A stretch of 64,000 bases of DNA from Lewinella sp. W8 (GCF_004375085.3 NZ_SNAQ03000002.1:310001-374000), one strand, 5' to 3'; shown: positions 49,240 to 58,103, counted from the stretch's first letter. The notes: generated from the letters alone by a model not told the origin. Numbers and translations: made by a program.

Positions 49240-50340
49240 ATAGTGAGCAGCTGACTTCCCGACAACAGGTCGCGGGGCCCTTGCCGTTCTGCGAACGGAC
49301 CGCAGACCCCGCTCCGCAACAAGGAACGGCCTTCCAGGCCGATGGGGGGTGGTCGTTCGTCACTCCGGGAAACTTCCCCACAAGCTCACGATGCTTTCCT
49401 TCTTCAGTCTTCCTTCTTCTTCGCCTCAGCCTTCGCCCACTTGCTCTTTCAACACCAGTTTTTGATTGCCCATAATAACCGTTTGCCGACAATGGTCGCG
49501 GGGCCCTAACCGTTCTGCGAACGGACCGCGGACCCCGCTCCGCAGCAAGGAACGGCCTTCCAGGCCGATGGGGGGGTGGTCGTTCGTCACTCCGGGAAAC
49601 TTCCCCACAAGCCCGCGATGCTTTCCTTCTTCAGTCTTCCTTCTTCTTCGCCTCAGCCCACTTGCTCTTTCAACACCAGTTTTTGATTGCCCATAATAAC
49701 CGTTTGCCGACAATGGTCGCGGGGCCCTAACCGTTCTGCGAACGGACCGCAGACCCCGCTCCGCAAAAAGGAACGGCCTTCCAGGCCGATGAGGGGTGGG
49801 CGTTCGTCGCCCCGGGAAACTTCCTCACAAGCTCACGATGCTTTCCTTCTTCAGTCTTCCTTCTTCCTCAACTTTAGCCCACTTGCTCTTTCAACACCAG
49901 TTTTCAATTGCCCATAGTAATGGTTTCCCGACAATGGTCGCAGGGCCCTAACCGTTCTGCGAACGGACCGCAGACCCCGCTCCGCAACAAGGAACGGCCT
50001 TCCAGGCCGATGGGGGGTGGTCGTTCGTCACTCCGGGAAACTTCCCCACAAGCCCGCGAGGCATCGGATGATCCCTCGCGGTGCTCGGGAAGCATCCGAT
50101 GAACGCTGCTTTCCTACTTCATCCTTCCTCAGCCGTAGCCTATCTACTACCAACTTCTATCTGTCTTGTCAGCCTTAGCCTTTGTCCTAAATCCTCAAGC
50201 CTTGATCCTAAACCAGCGACCGGCCTGCGGAGCAGACCTTTTCCGAAATCTCCGGCTTCCTTCTTCAGTCTTCCTTCTTCTTCGCCTCAGCCTTCGCCTC
50301 CGTCCTAAATCCTCAAGCCCAAATCCTCTTTACCTTTACC
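49240..50340 (+). repeat. Tandem ~221-bp repeat array with mosaic tail
   Basis: About 1.1 kb of non-coding DNA. The landmark CCGTTCTGCGAACGG starts at 49284, 49510, 49731 and 49952, giving spacings of 226, 221 and 221 bp. Each unit carries CCGTTC-TGC-GAACGG and GGCCT-TCC-AGGCC hairpins, a TCGTTCGTC...CCGGGAAACTTCC segment, a pyrimidine run of CTTCCTTCTT type and CACTTGCTCTTTCAACACCAG. The last unit runs into the 40-nt palindrome (50062-50101) and TCCTAAATCCTCAAGC modules (to about 50330). Short frames in the units (starting MSANGYYGQ on the minus strand) repeat with the unit and are not genes. Confidence 0.92.
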
Positions 50341-50368
50341 CCCCAACTTCCAACCTTACAACTTCCCC

Positions 50369-51550
50369 ATGCATCTCTCCTCCCGCGCGGTGCGCGACCC
50401 CCAATTCCCCGAGCTGAACCCTCCCCACCAAATTCCCCTGGTGGCCGCCTCGAGTTTCATCTTTGATTCCATCGAACAGGGTATGGCCATCTTTGGCGGA
50501 GAGGAGCCCGGCCATATTTACGGTCGGTTCGGTAACCCGACCATCGACGCAGCGGCCGAGAAAATTGCCGCCCTGGAGGGACACGACCTGGAGACGGCAC
50601 CGGCGGGACTCTTCTGCGCCTCCGGCATGGCCGCGATTGCAACCGTCTTCCTGGGGTGCTGTGCGCCCGGACAGGCCGTGCTCACCCAGGCCGACCTCTA
50701 CGGCGGCACCACCGGACTCCTCGAACAACTTGCCCCCCGCGGCATCACGACCATCACCGCAGATTTACGGGACCACAATGCGGTGTCGGAGCTGCTGGAA
50801 CGCCATCCCGAAATCCGGATCATCTACGTGGAGACCCCCTCCAATCCCACGCTGCGGGTGACGGATCTACGGGCGCTGGCCGAGCTGGCCCACGCCCACG
50901 GCTCCCTGCTGGTGGCCGACAATACCTTCGCCACGCCCTTCGTCCAACGGCCGCTTTCTCTGGGGGCGGATATTGTGGTGCACAGCACCACCAAATTCAT
51001 CAACGGCCACGGCACGGGCATCGCCGGAGCGATCGTGTGTAAAGACCCCCAACTGCTGCGGGAGCAGCTCATTCCGGTCTACCGGCTCTACGGCGGCAAC
51101 GGCAACCCCTGGGACGCCTGGCTCGTCCTGAATGGCCTGAAAACCCTTCCCTTGCGTATGGAACGCCACAGCGAAAACGCCCTCGAGGTGGCGCAGTACC
51201 TGCAAAAACATCCGGAGGTGGCCCGGGTGAACTACCCCGGATTGTCCGACCATCCCGACCGGCCGGTGATCGACCGGCAAATGGAACTCTACGGGGGGAT
51301 GCTGAGCTTCGAACTCCGTGGAGGCACCGCCGCCGGCATGGCCTTCATGAACAAGATCAAGTTCTGTACCCTAACCCCCACCCTGGGGGACGTAGACACA
51401 CTCGTATTGCACCCGGCTACCATGAGTCACCGGGGCGTGGCCCCGGAGGTCCGGCTAGCGCACGGCATCACCGATGGGCTGGTTCGGCTGTCCGTCGGCG
51501 TGGAAAAGGTGGAGGACATTATTGCGGATCTGGCCCAGGCAATTGGTTAG
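50369..51550 (+). CDS. PLP-dependent trans-sulfuration enzyme (methionine gamma-lyase/cystathionine gamma-synthase type)
   Basis: A 393-residue Cys/Met metabolism PLP enzyme, either gamma-elimination of methionine or cystathionine, or gamma-replacement. Landmarks are GHIYGRFGNPTIDAAAEKIAALEG (Tyr and Arg that contact the neighbouring subunit's PLP), ASGMAAIATVFLG, YVETPSNPTLRVTDLRALAELAHAHGSLLVADNTFATPFVQRPLSLGADIVVHSTTKFINGHG (the Asp and PLP-Lys in TTKFINGHG), and SLGDVDTL-like PTLGDVDTLVLHPATMSHRGV near the end. Length is standard. Which reaction it favours needs comparison of active-site residues. The start codon lies immediately after the mosaic repeat, so its promoter must be inside repeat-derived DNA. 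Confidence 0.92.
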   Translation: MHLSSRAVRDPQFPELNPPHQIPLVAASSFIFDSIEQGMAIFGGEEPGHIYGRFGNPTIDAAAEKIAALEGHDLETAPAGLFCASGMAAIATVFLGCCAPGQAVLTQADLYGGTTGLLEQLAPRGITTITADLRDHNAVSELLERHPEIRIIYVETPSNPTLRVTDLRALAELAHAHGSLLVADNTFATPFVQRPLSLGADIVVHSTTKFINGHGTGIAGAIVCKDPQLLREQLIPVYRLYGGNGNPWDAWLVLNGLKTLPLRMERHSENALEVAQYLQKHPEVARVNYPGLSDHPDRPVIDRQMELYGGMLSFELRGGTAAGMAFMNKIKFCTLTPTLGDVDTLVLHPATMSHRGVAPEVRLAHGITDGLVRLSVGVEKVEDIIADLAQAIG

Positions 51551-51626
51551 TCTGCCGCCCATTTGGGAAAAGGGGCCAACGAACCGGAGAGATTTGAACG
51601 TCTATCGGGTCAAAACACCCCCCCTT

Positions 51627-52370
51627 ATGCAATTCAAGCTCCCCTTATTCCTAAGCCTTCTCCTTTTTCCCTTGGTGCTCTCGTCCCAGGACTTTCACCT
51701 CCGCGCGGAACTGGGCAGCAGTGCCTTCACTGAATCATCCGTCGATGCGGCGCGAGCCTTCGACCTTGGGCTGGAATACCACCTTCCCGCCGGACAAAAG
51801 CTCACGGTTTTTGCCGGTCTGGGGTGGCAGCACAACCGCTACCGCGACGTCAGTCGGGAAAATATCCCCTGTGACTTCCCGCTCGGCATCAAGGTGATCA
51901 CCTTCGCCGAAGACGAGACCTATACCATACGACGGCACGACCTCACGGCGACCGTTGGCGCAGCATACGCGCTCGGACGCATCAATTTCCGGAGTCACTT
52001 CACCCCCGCTTTCCGGATTGCGGACCGGGTCACCTACACCAGTGAACTGGACTTCAATACGCCGGGCCGTCCCAATAATTTTGTCTCCCTCACGCTACGG
52101 CCGGGAGAAATTCGGCGAGAAGGAAGTGTCGGTAGTACGATCGATTACACCAGCCGCTGGAATTTCCAGGCCGGGGCCGACCTGCTCTATCGGGTCGGTG
52201 GACGTGGTCAGGTAGGCGTTTCCTACCGGCAAATCGTATCAAATTTCCGGCTGTTCACGAAGACCGTGGAGTTCTGCGGCGCAAACGGCTGTGAACCAGT
52301 AGATTTTGAAAACTCCTCGGTAGACGCGGCCATCAGTACTCTTTCTCTTCGCTTCCTCTACCGCCTGTAA
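51627..52370 (+). CDS. Outer-membrane beta-barrel protein, 247 aa
   Basis: ATG at 51627 (MQFKLPLFLSLLLFPLVLSSQ) starts a normal signal peptide; the longer frame from 51474 overlaps the preceding gene and is rejected. The mature part has alternating hydrophobic strands with aromatic girdle residues (FHLRAELGSS, GLEYHLPAGQKLTVFAGLGWQHNRYRDV, RHDLTATVGAAYALGRINFRSHFTPAFRIAD, LLYRVGGRGQVGVSYRQIVSNFRLF) and ends LSLRFLYRL, an outer-membrane barrel terminal strand. Small porin-like or OmpA-barrel-like fold of unknown role. Confidence 0.75.
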   Translation: MQFKLPLFLSLLLFPLVLSSQDFHLRAELGSSAFTESSVDAARAFDLGLEYHLPAGQKLTVFAGLGWQHNRYRDVSRENIPCDFPLGIKVITFAEDETYTIRRHDLTATVGAAYALGRINFRSHFTPAFRIADRVTYTSELDFNTPGRPNNFVSLTLRPGEIRREGSVGSTIDYTSRWNFQAGADLLYRVGGRGQVGVSYRQIVSNFRLFTKTVEFCGANGCEPVDFENSSVDAAISTLSLRFLYRL

Positions 52371-52497
52371 AAAATTGCATTAGGGCGATCACCGCAGGTG
52401 CAGTGAAGCGAAATTCCGGCCCAGCCGGGATGAAGTGCAACGGAATCCTCGTGCTCGGCCGGGATGGAAGACGAGTCTCGTGTAGCCGGGAAACCCG

Positions 52498-52530
52498 GTT
52501 TGTAAATGTCCGGAGCTTCCCGTAGCTTTG
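52498..52530 (+). promoter_or_regulatory. Promoter of the DUF4173/winged-helix operon
   Basis: TTTG (52498-52501), 21-bp spacer, TAGCTTTG (52523-52530), a full match to the Bacteroidota -33/-7 pattern, 16 bp before the start codon. Confidence 0.65.
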
Positions 52531-52535
52531 TTTTT

Positions 52536-52546
52536 CAAAGCACTTT
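52536..52546 (+). promoter_or_regulatory. Probable operator CAAAGCACTTT
   Basis: The near-palindrome CAAAGCACTTT ends right at the start codon of the first operon gene. The surrounding 21 bp (TTTG, then TTTTTCAAAGCACTTTA) match the site before the 53594 gene at 19 of 21 positions. The winged-helix regulator encoded between the two sites is the likely binder. Confidence 0.55.
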
Positions 52547-53197
52547 ATGTCAAAGGCAATTCCAAACCCGATCAGTGACCTTCGCGAAATTCGCTCCCTG
52601 ATGGAGCGGTCCCGTTACTTCATTGGACTCAGTGGACTTTCGGGCATTGGCGCGGGCCTCTCGGCCCTCCTTGGAGTGGGGTTCGTAGTCGCTTACCAGT
52701 GGGCCGGGGGGCACGATCTGGTCTTCATCAGCCGCTCCCTGCGGCTGACTGCGGCCCATCCCTGGGGTATCGCCCCCCTACCCTTCCTGACCCTCACCGC
52801 CCTGGGGGTACTGCTGGGCGCCGTGGGGAGTGGATACTTCTTCACCGTCCGACGGGCGAAGCGTTTAGGGCAATCCCTGAGTGATCGGAAAACCTACCGT
52901 CTGATCTTTCATCTGGCGGTACCGCTGACCGTCGGGGCCCTTTTCTGTCTCGCTCTGGTGTACCACGAGCACGGGGGCTTCATCGGTCCCGCCACCCTCA
53001 TTTTCTACGGTCTGGCTTTGCTCAATGGCAGTGGCTACGCCCGCGAAGAACTAAGTTACCTGGGGTACCTGGAAATTACCCTCGGACTCATCAGCTGCTT
53101 TTTCATGGGTTACGGCCTGCACTTCTGGGCGCTGGGCTTCGGGGTGCTGCACATTGCTTACGGCATCTGGATGTACCAAAAATATGACCGGGCATGA
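52547..53197 (+). CDS. Six-TM membrane protein, 216 aa
   Basis: An integral membrane protein with a short cytoplasmic N-terminus and about six hydrophobic helices (near 25-47, 70-98 as two segments, 122-140, 146-163, 168-186 and 190-208). No enzymatic motif. It overlaps the downstream winged-helix regulator gene by 4 bp (ATGA). Triads of membrane protein, ArsR/MarR-like winged-helix protein and DUF4173/DUF4153 protein are conserved in Bacteroidota; function of the triad is unknown. An operator-like site directly precedes its start. Confidence 0.75.
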   Translation: MSKAIPNPISDLREIRSLMERSRYFIGLSGLSGIGAGLSALLGVGFVVAYQWAGGHDLVFISRSLRLTAAHPWGIAPLPFLTLTALGVLLGAVGSGYFFTVRRAKRLGQSLSDRKTYRLIFHLAVPLTVGALFCLALVYHEHGGFIGPATLIFYGLALLNGSGYAREELSYLGYLEITLGLISCFFMGYGLHFWALGFGVLHIAYGIWMYQKYDRA

Positions 53198-53517
53198 AAG
53201 AAGTAAAAATACCGGCGGCCCTGTCCATTACGGGGCTCAACAAACTTTTCAACCACCGCACCCGCATGGGAATTATGGCCATCCTCATGGTCAATGACTG
53301 GGTGGATTTCGTGAGCATCCGGGATGGCCTCGGGGTCACCGACGGCGGCCTGGCGAGCCACCTCAAAGCCCTGGTCAGGGAGGAACTGATTGAAGTCGAC
53401 AAGCAATTTGTCGACAACAAGCCCCGAACTACCTACCGGGCCACGCCCGCCGGGCGGGAGAGCTTCGAACAACACCTGGCCGAACTCGAAAGCTTCATCA
53501 AGCGAATTGATAATTAA
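53194..53517 (+). CDS. Winged-helix transcriptional regulator, 107 aa
   Basis: A single-domain winged-helix DNA-binding protein of the MarR/ArsR-like HTH_27 type: GLNKLFNHRTRMGIMAILMVNDWVDFVSIRDGLGVTDGGLASHLKALVREELIEVDKQFVDNKPRTTYRATPAGRESFEQHLAELESFI. The recognition helix is about residues 47-62 (TDGGLASHLKALVREE), the wing 66-82. The terminal helix likely mediates dimerisation. No ligand-binding domain. Translationally coupled to the membrane protein gene. CAAAGYACTTT sites before both flanking genes fit autoregulation of the operon. Confidence 0.9.
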   Translation: MKEVKIPAALSITGLNKLFNHRTRMGIMAILMVNDWVDFVSIRDGLGVTDGGLASHLKALVREELIEVDKQFVDNKPRTTYRATPAGRESFEQHLAELESFIKRIDN

Positions 53518-53571
53518 GCAGGCAGGCGTACCATCGCAATGCCTATTTCTGAATCCCAAAACTTTGATTTT

Positions 53572-53583
53572 CAAAGTACTTTA
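53572..53583 (+). promoter_or_regulatory. Probable operator CAAAGTACTTT before DUF4173 gene
   Basis: CAAAGTACTTTA contains the perfect palindrome AAAGTACTTT, 10 bp before the start of the DUF4173 gene. TTTG at 53563-53566 is preceded by AAAC rather than TAnn, so the overlapping promoter is weak by consensus. It matches the site at 52536-52546. Confidence 0.55.
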
Positions 53584-53593
53584 ACAACACCAA

Positions 53594-55099
53594 ATGACTT
53601 TTCTAAAAAACGCCTCTCCCTTTCTCTTTTCTGCACTGGCTTTCGCAATCCTGTTCCGCCACGGCGAGCTGGGTCTCAACGTATTTCTGTTTGATGCCGT
53701 GGTGCTGATTGCGGCACTCTGGTATCGCCCGGAACTCAGCAAACACCGGGCCTTTACCTGGGCGGTGGGCGGACTCCTTTTTTCCGCCGGAGCGGTCGTC
53801 ATCGTCCACGGCCCCGTCAGCTTTCTGGCCCACGGCATTAGTGCGCTGCTGGTGCTGGGCTTCGCCCAGGCCCGGGAATTGCGGTTCGTCTGGTTTGGGG
53901 GCCTGCTGGGAATCACTTCCGTTTTTACCGGAGCGGCCCGCTGGCAGCAACTCCGCGACCAACCCCAAGGCAGTGCTTCCAGCGCCCATCATGTTCCGGC
54001 CTTGCGGTGGTTGCGGCAGTCACTTATACCGCTGCTCATTGCGTTGCCCTTTTTTGCCCTGTACGCCCTGGCCAGTGAGCAATTTGGGGCCATTTTCGGC
54101 GAATTATCCAGGTTTAAGATCTTCTCCCGACTGTGGTGGGATACCCTCACTTTCTTCCTACGCTTCGGCCTGGGTGCCCTGATCATCACACCCCTTTTTC
54201 TCCTGGCGCAACGGCCTTCGGTTCTGCTGGAAATCGCGGCAACGTTCCGGGACCAGCTACCACGACGTCATCTGGAGAGGACAAAGCGACCTTTCTTTTC
54301 TCCCATTGCCCTAAAAGAAGAATACCGCCGGGGAGTACTGACCTTTGCCGTCCTGAACCTTTTGTTGGCGATCGTTAACGCCATGGATCTACGGTACGTA
54401 TGGATGTCTTCCGAAGATTTATCCGCGGCGACGCTAAGCCAGTACGTTCACGCCGGCACCTATAGTCTGATCTGCTCCATCCTCCTGGCGATGGTCGTAG
54501 TGCTGTACTTCTTTCGGGGAAATCTCAATTTCTACACCCGGGGGGAATGGCTCGGGCCGTTGGCCCGGCTCTGGATCGCCCAAAATGCGCTGCTGGCCGT
54601 CTCCGTTGGCTGGCGCAACTACCACTACATCCGGAAATACGGTCTGGCGGAAGGCCGAATCCTGGTGGTCTTCGTCCTCCTACTACTGCTCTTTGGGTTG
54701 CTGACGCTCTTCCGTAAAGTCCGGCATAAGTTAAGTGTGACCTACCTGTTGCAGGCCAACGGCCTGGCCGTCTGGTTTGCCCTCCTCCTTTTCGGGGCCA
54801 TCAACTGGCCGGGGGTCATTACCCGCTACAATCTGGCGGCTACAACCCGCAGCGAGGTCGACTTATACTACCTCACCCACGGCCTGCCAGGTGACAATAC
54901 CTTTCTGCTGTTACAATCGGAAGTAATCAACTACATCGACCTTCCCTACCGCAAAAGGAGAGATGCCATCTCTGCCCCGAAAAGCTGGCGATCCTGGAAC
55001 TACGCCGACTGGCGGAATATTCGGGCGCATAAAATCCATCGCGCAAAATTCCCCGTCATCAAGCGGGACAACCCCGATACCCAACCTTGGACAGACTAA
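53594..55099 (+). CDS. DUF4173/DUF4153-like multi-TM protein
   Basis: A 501-residue integral membrane protein with about 12 TM segments over residues 5-430 and a soluble tail. The ending (NLAATTRSEVDLYYLTHGLPGDNTFLLLQ...KRRDAISAPKSWRSWNYADWRNIRAHK) and RxGELGLNVFLFDAVVL near the start fit the DUF4173 family, whose function is unknown. It is the third gene of the operon with the winged-helix regulator and is preceded by its own operator-like site, so it may also be transcribed separately. Confidence 0.82.
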   Translation: MTFLKNASPFLFSALAFAILFRHGELGLNVFLFDAVVLIAALWYRPELSKHRAFTWAVGGLLFSAGAVVIVHGPVSFLAHGISALLVLGFAQARELRFVWFGGLLGITSVFTGAARWQQLRDQPQGSASSAHHVPALRWLRQSLIPLLIALPFFALYALASEQFGAIFGELSRFKIFSRLWWDTLTFFLRFGLGALIITPLFLLAQRPSVLLEIAATFRDQLPRRHLERTKRPFFSPIALKEEYRRGVLTFAVLNLLLAIVNAMDLRYVWMSSEDLSAATLSQYVHAGTYSLICSILLAMVVVLYFFRGNLNFYTRGEWLGPLARLWIAQNALLAVSVGWRNYHYIRKYGLAEGRILVVFVLLLLLFGLLTLFRKVRHKLSVTYLLQANGLAVWFALLLFGAINWPGVITRYNLAATTRSEVDLYYLTHGLPGDNTFLLLQSEVINYIDLPYRKRRDAISAPKSWRSWNYADWRNIRAHKIHRAKFPVIKRDNPDTQPWTD

Positions 55100-55130
55100 C
55101 GGACAATCAACATGACGGGTAACCAACCCG

Positions 55131-55823
55131 TTATTGCACGATACTCACCTCTTCAATCACCGGGCGGTAATTACTCGTCACGCTCCCCCCCACCGCGGGG
55201 GCTTCCACGCTGGTGTTGGCCCGGCTGCGGTCCAGGATGAGCCGAACGGGAATGGAGGGCAGAGAGACCAGATCCCGTGGCACCACGATCTGGGTAGCAC
55301 CCACCGTATCCTGGGTCCACAAACGGTCGGTGTAGATGGGATCGTTGAGGATCAGGCTCAGGAATACAACTTCGTTGTCCGCCACCCCGTCGCCATTCCA
55401 GGGAAGTACGTAGTCTTCTCCCGCGACGATGTTCGCTACGGAGTCCTGAAACTCGATGGGTACAATGGTGGTGGAGTTGGTAAATTCCCGTCCTTCCTCA
55501 TCGGTGTAGACGAAGGTGCCGCTTGCTTCAAAACCATCGCGGTTCAATTCGTAAATGGAGAGCGCCCGGTTGAAAACGAGGGCCTCACCGTTCAGGGTGA
55601 TGGACGCCCCCTCCCCCAACTGTAGCAGGGAGCCATTCGGCCCGCCCAAAGCGAATCCCGCCCGGGCGTAGGTGATGTCTTCATTCGCGTCATAGAGGAG
55701 GTCGAGATCCGGATAAATACGGTCGGGAGAAACGGGCTCACTGGTATCCAGTCCACAGCTGCTCCAAAGGCTCAATAACAGAAACGCCAGGCACCCGGCT
55801 AACGGAAAATGTTGCACTTTCAT
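55131..55823 (-). CDS. Lipoprotein of unknown function, 230 aa
   Basis: A lipoprotein signal peptide (MKVQHFPLAGCLAFLLLSLWSSC, lipobox WSSC at about 20-23) followed by a beta-rich mature part with several Asp/Asn-containing loops (VLPWNGDGVADNEVVFLSLILNDP). No family recognised. It starts 33 bp before the haloperoxidase stop codon region and is oriented in the same direction, downstream of it, so the two may be co-transcribed; a role in the haloperoxidase's environment is only positional inference. Confidence 0.7.
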   Translation of the reverse strand: MKVQHFPLAGCLAFLLLSLWSSCGLDTSEPVSPDRIYPDLDLLYDANEDITYARAGFALGGPNGSLLQLGEGASITLNGEALVFNRALSIYELNRDGFEASGTFVYTDEEGREFTNSTTIVPIEFQDSVANIVAGEDYVLPWNGDGVADNEVVFLSLILNDPIYTDRLWTQDTVGATQIVVPRDLVSLPSIPVRLILDRSRANTSVEAPAVGGSVTSNYRPVIEEVSIVQ

Positions 55824-55855
55824 TCAAACGGTAAATTGGGGAATCATGAAGTCAA

Positions 55856-58078
55856 TCAGTTTACTTGGAAAAAACCTCCCGCCTGATCATCAGGAGAGAA
55901 CAAATAGTAGGTACCCGTGGGTAAATCACGCGTTGGCACGGTAGCGCGCGGTCCGGCGGACCATTGCTCCAACAGCCGCCGCCCGTTGAGGTCGTACACC
56001 TCCAGGGTACGGCTAAAGTTGGTGTAGGGATCCAGCTCTACGATAACGTCCTGGCCCCGAGCCACGGGGTTGGGATAAAGTTTTAGTGGCTTCACCGTAT
56101 TTGCCACCGGGTCCACGCTGCTGAGTGATCCATTAAAAATTTCCTGCGCCCGGTCAAAGGCGTCGCTACCAATGTCCATGCCAATGATGCGACCATGGAC
56201 GTCATCCGCCGGGGGGTGAATCCCACCCCATATCCGGCTGAGGCTGGTTTCGTCCGAGGCGTCCCGGTAGGTCGCCCACTGCAGAACAACGTCTACGCTC
56301 GGCCCTTCTTCAAAGACCAGAAATTCATTCTTTTTGGCCACAAACTCTCCGACACCACCAGGGAAGTAGGGGCTCCCGGTAATTTCCTCCAGCACGGTAG
56401 CCGCCGCACTGCTGAAGGTAGAGTGCCCGGAAATATATCCGGCGAAGTTGGGGGTAACGAAGTTGGGGCGCTGATAGGGCATCCAGACGATGGGGTCAAT
56501 CCAGCCTACGCCCGCCACGTCCGTTTCGGGGTCTTCCACGTTATCGGGGCCCTTCCAGGCCCAGGCCTTGATGTTGGAAAACACCACGGGGCTGGCCACG
56601 GTATCCCCCTGTTCAAATCGCTCGATGTAGCCCGAGTCGTAGCGCATTCCTCCCGGATTGTACCGGGGAGCACCGGGATCACTGGCCTGGCCTTCTTTAG
56701 CCAGGTAACGGATGGCGGAGATCGGTCGGAGGTAGTCGTAAGCTCCCTTAATGCTCCAGGCCGTAATGGCCGCATCGTGCATGGTTCCGCCCAGGGTCAG
56801 GTAGGCCTTCACGTCGTATTCGAGCGGGTCCAGCTCCGGGCCCTGACCATTGAACCTCCGTTCAAAGAGCGGATGATCCATCACCTGATTGAAAATAGCA
56901 AACCAGTGCCCCGGCGGCGTTTCGGAGGCCGGGCCATCGGCCCAGAATTCCGCCAGGACGCGGGTGTAATCCCCGCGGGGAACGACGTTCGCTGGGTAGG
57001 GCTCTCCCGTTACGGGGTTTAGCTCCCGGCCATTCGAGCCAAAAATACCCCCTTCGTGCTCCCGGTAAAATTCCGGATAATCCGCAAAGTCCGTGGGGTA
57101 ATCCCCCTGGAAGTTCCCCAGCGCTCCGGGAGAGATGTCCCACATCACACTATCCGCCGGATCCAGGTGGCTGCTCCACTTAAGGACTAGCTCAAATCCC
57201 CAGCGGTACTCGTCCAACTCTTCCTGATCGTCAAACTGAAGCCGAGGCGGCGGACCAGGATCATGGTACACCGGGTTGTTCCCCCGGACGGGATTCTCGG
57301 GGGTAGGGTCACGGCGATCCTCGGCCGAAAGGGCAAAGGGCGTAACCTGGCCCCAACTGGCCCCAAGAAATGGAAGTACGCCGTCACCGATAACGTTGCC
57401 GGACTGATCCACGAAGGTCCCGGGGAAGGCCAGCGTTTGCCAGTGGTTGGGATCGAATAGCTGAAAAATGGAAAACCAGCGGGTGAATTCCAGAGGCGTG
57501 TTGACCGGCTCGGGGTACCCCACGTTTTCGTAATCGTTGCTTTCGTTCGCACCGTCACTCATGCCGTAGGCGATGATTTCCTGGGCGACGTAGTTCCCCA
57601 GGGCGGCTGCGGTCCCGTTCTGGTAATCCGTAGAAATGATGTTCTTGTCGTAGCCCAGGACGTCCATCAGGCTGTCCAGACGGGGCTCAATGTTTTCCCA
57701 CCGGGGGGCATTCTGGTAGCGGTGGCGCAACATCCGGTAGGCAGCATAACTTACTGCCTCCCGGGAGGCAGCTTCCCGATCTTCAAAATCCGGAATTCGC
57801 CAGGTTTCAATGTCCAGGCTTACGTTGCCCTGCACCGTCCCCATCAGGGCGGGGCTTCCCTCCCGATTGATGAGCGACCAGCAATCGTACATGGCCGCCG
57901 AGACGTGGTAGAGGTTGCGGGCGTGGACCGTCGGACGCGCAAAATCATTACGGATGGCGTTGAGCATCTCTTCGTTCCACTGGCGGGCAACGGAGTGGTC
58001 TTGCGCCAGCAGGCCCGAGGTGGATAACAAGGCAAAAACGAGGGCAAAAAGGTAGACGGGTAAGGATTTCCGGGGCAT
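55856..58078 (-). CDS. Vanadium-dependent haloperoxidase-like protein with type A T9SS sorting domain
   Basis: ATG at 58078 (MPRKSLPVYLFALVFALLSTSGLLAQ) gives a proper signal peptide; the frame from 58147 adds 23 residues upstream of a -7 box and is rejected. The 740-residue protein belongs to the PAP2/vanadium haloperoxidase superfamily: an N-terminal helical part (VARQWNEEMLNAIRNDFARPTVHARNLYHVSAAMYDCW), the oxyanion-binding motifs YLRPISAIRY, GYISGHSTFSSAAATVLEEI with catalytic His in SGH, and SRIWGGIHPPADDVHGRIIG with Arg and His. The end (about 665-740; LKLYPNPVARGQDVIVELD...LPTGTYYLFSPDDQAGGFFQVN) is a type A T9SS domain. Surface-exported halide oxidation or phosphatase activity is possible. 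Confidence 0.9.
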   Translation of the reverse strand: MPRKSLPVYLFALVFALLSTSGLLAQDHSVARQWNEEMLNAIRNDFARPTVHARNLYHVSAAMYDCWSLINREGSPALMGTVQGNVSLDIETWRIPDFEDREAASREAVSYAAYRMLRHRYQNAPRWENIEPRLDSLMDVLGYDKNIISTDYQNGTAAALGNYVAQEIIAYGMSDGANESNDYENVGYPEPVNTPLEFTRWFSIFQLFDPNHWQTLAFPGTFVDQSGNVIGDGVLPFLGASWGQVTPFALSAEDRRDPTPENPVRGNNPVYHDPGPPPRLQFDDQEELDEYRWGFELVLKWSSHLDPADSVMWDISPGALGNFQGDYPTDFADYPEFYREHEGGIFGSNGRELNPVTGEPYPANVVPRGDYTRVLAEFWADGPASETPPGHWFAIFNQVMDHPLFERRFNGQGPELDPLEYDVKAYLTLGGTMHDAAITAWSIKGAYDYLRPISAIRYLAKEGQASDPGAPRYNPGGMRYDSGYIERFEQGDTVASPVVFSNIKAWAWKGPDNVEDPETDVAGVGWIDPIVWMPYQRPNFVTPNFAGYISGHSTFSSAAATVLEEITGSPYFPGGVGEFVAKKNEFLVFEEGPSVDVVLQWATYRDASDETSLSRIWGGIHPPADDVHGRIIGMDIGSDAFDRAQEIFNGSLSSVDPVANTVKPLKLYPNPVARGQDVIVELDPYTNFSRTLEVYDLNGRRLLEQWSAGPRATVPTRDLPTGTYYLFSPDDQAGGFFQVN

Positions 58079-58103
58079 ACTTAAATCTTGATCGGTGGAT
58101 CGC

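Noticed and set aside
49426-49713. Minus-strand frames beginning MSANGYYGQSKTGVERASG
   Set aside because: They recur once per 221-bp unit, have no family resemblance and are explained by repetition of non-coding DNA.
49240-50060. CRISPR array
   Set aside because: The 221-bp units are nearly identical throughout, with no short repeat/unique spacer pattern and no cas gene nearby.
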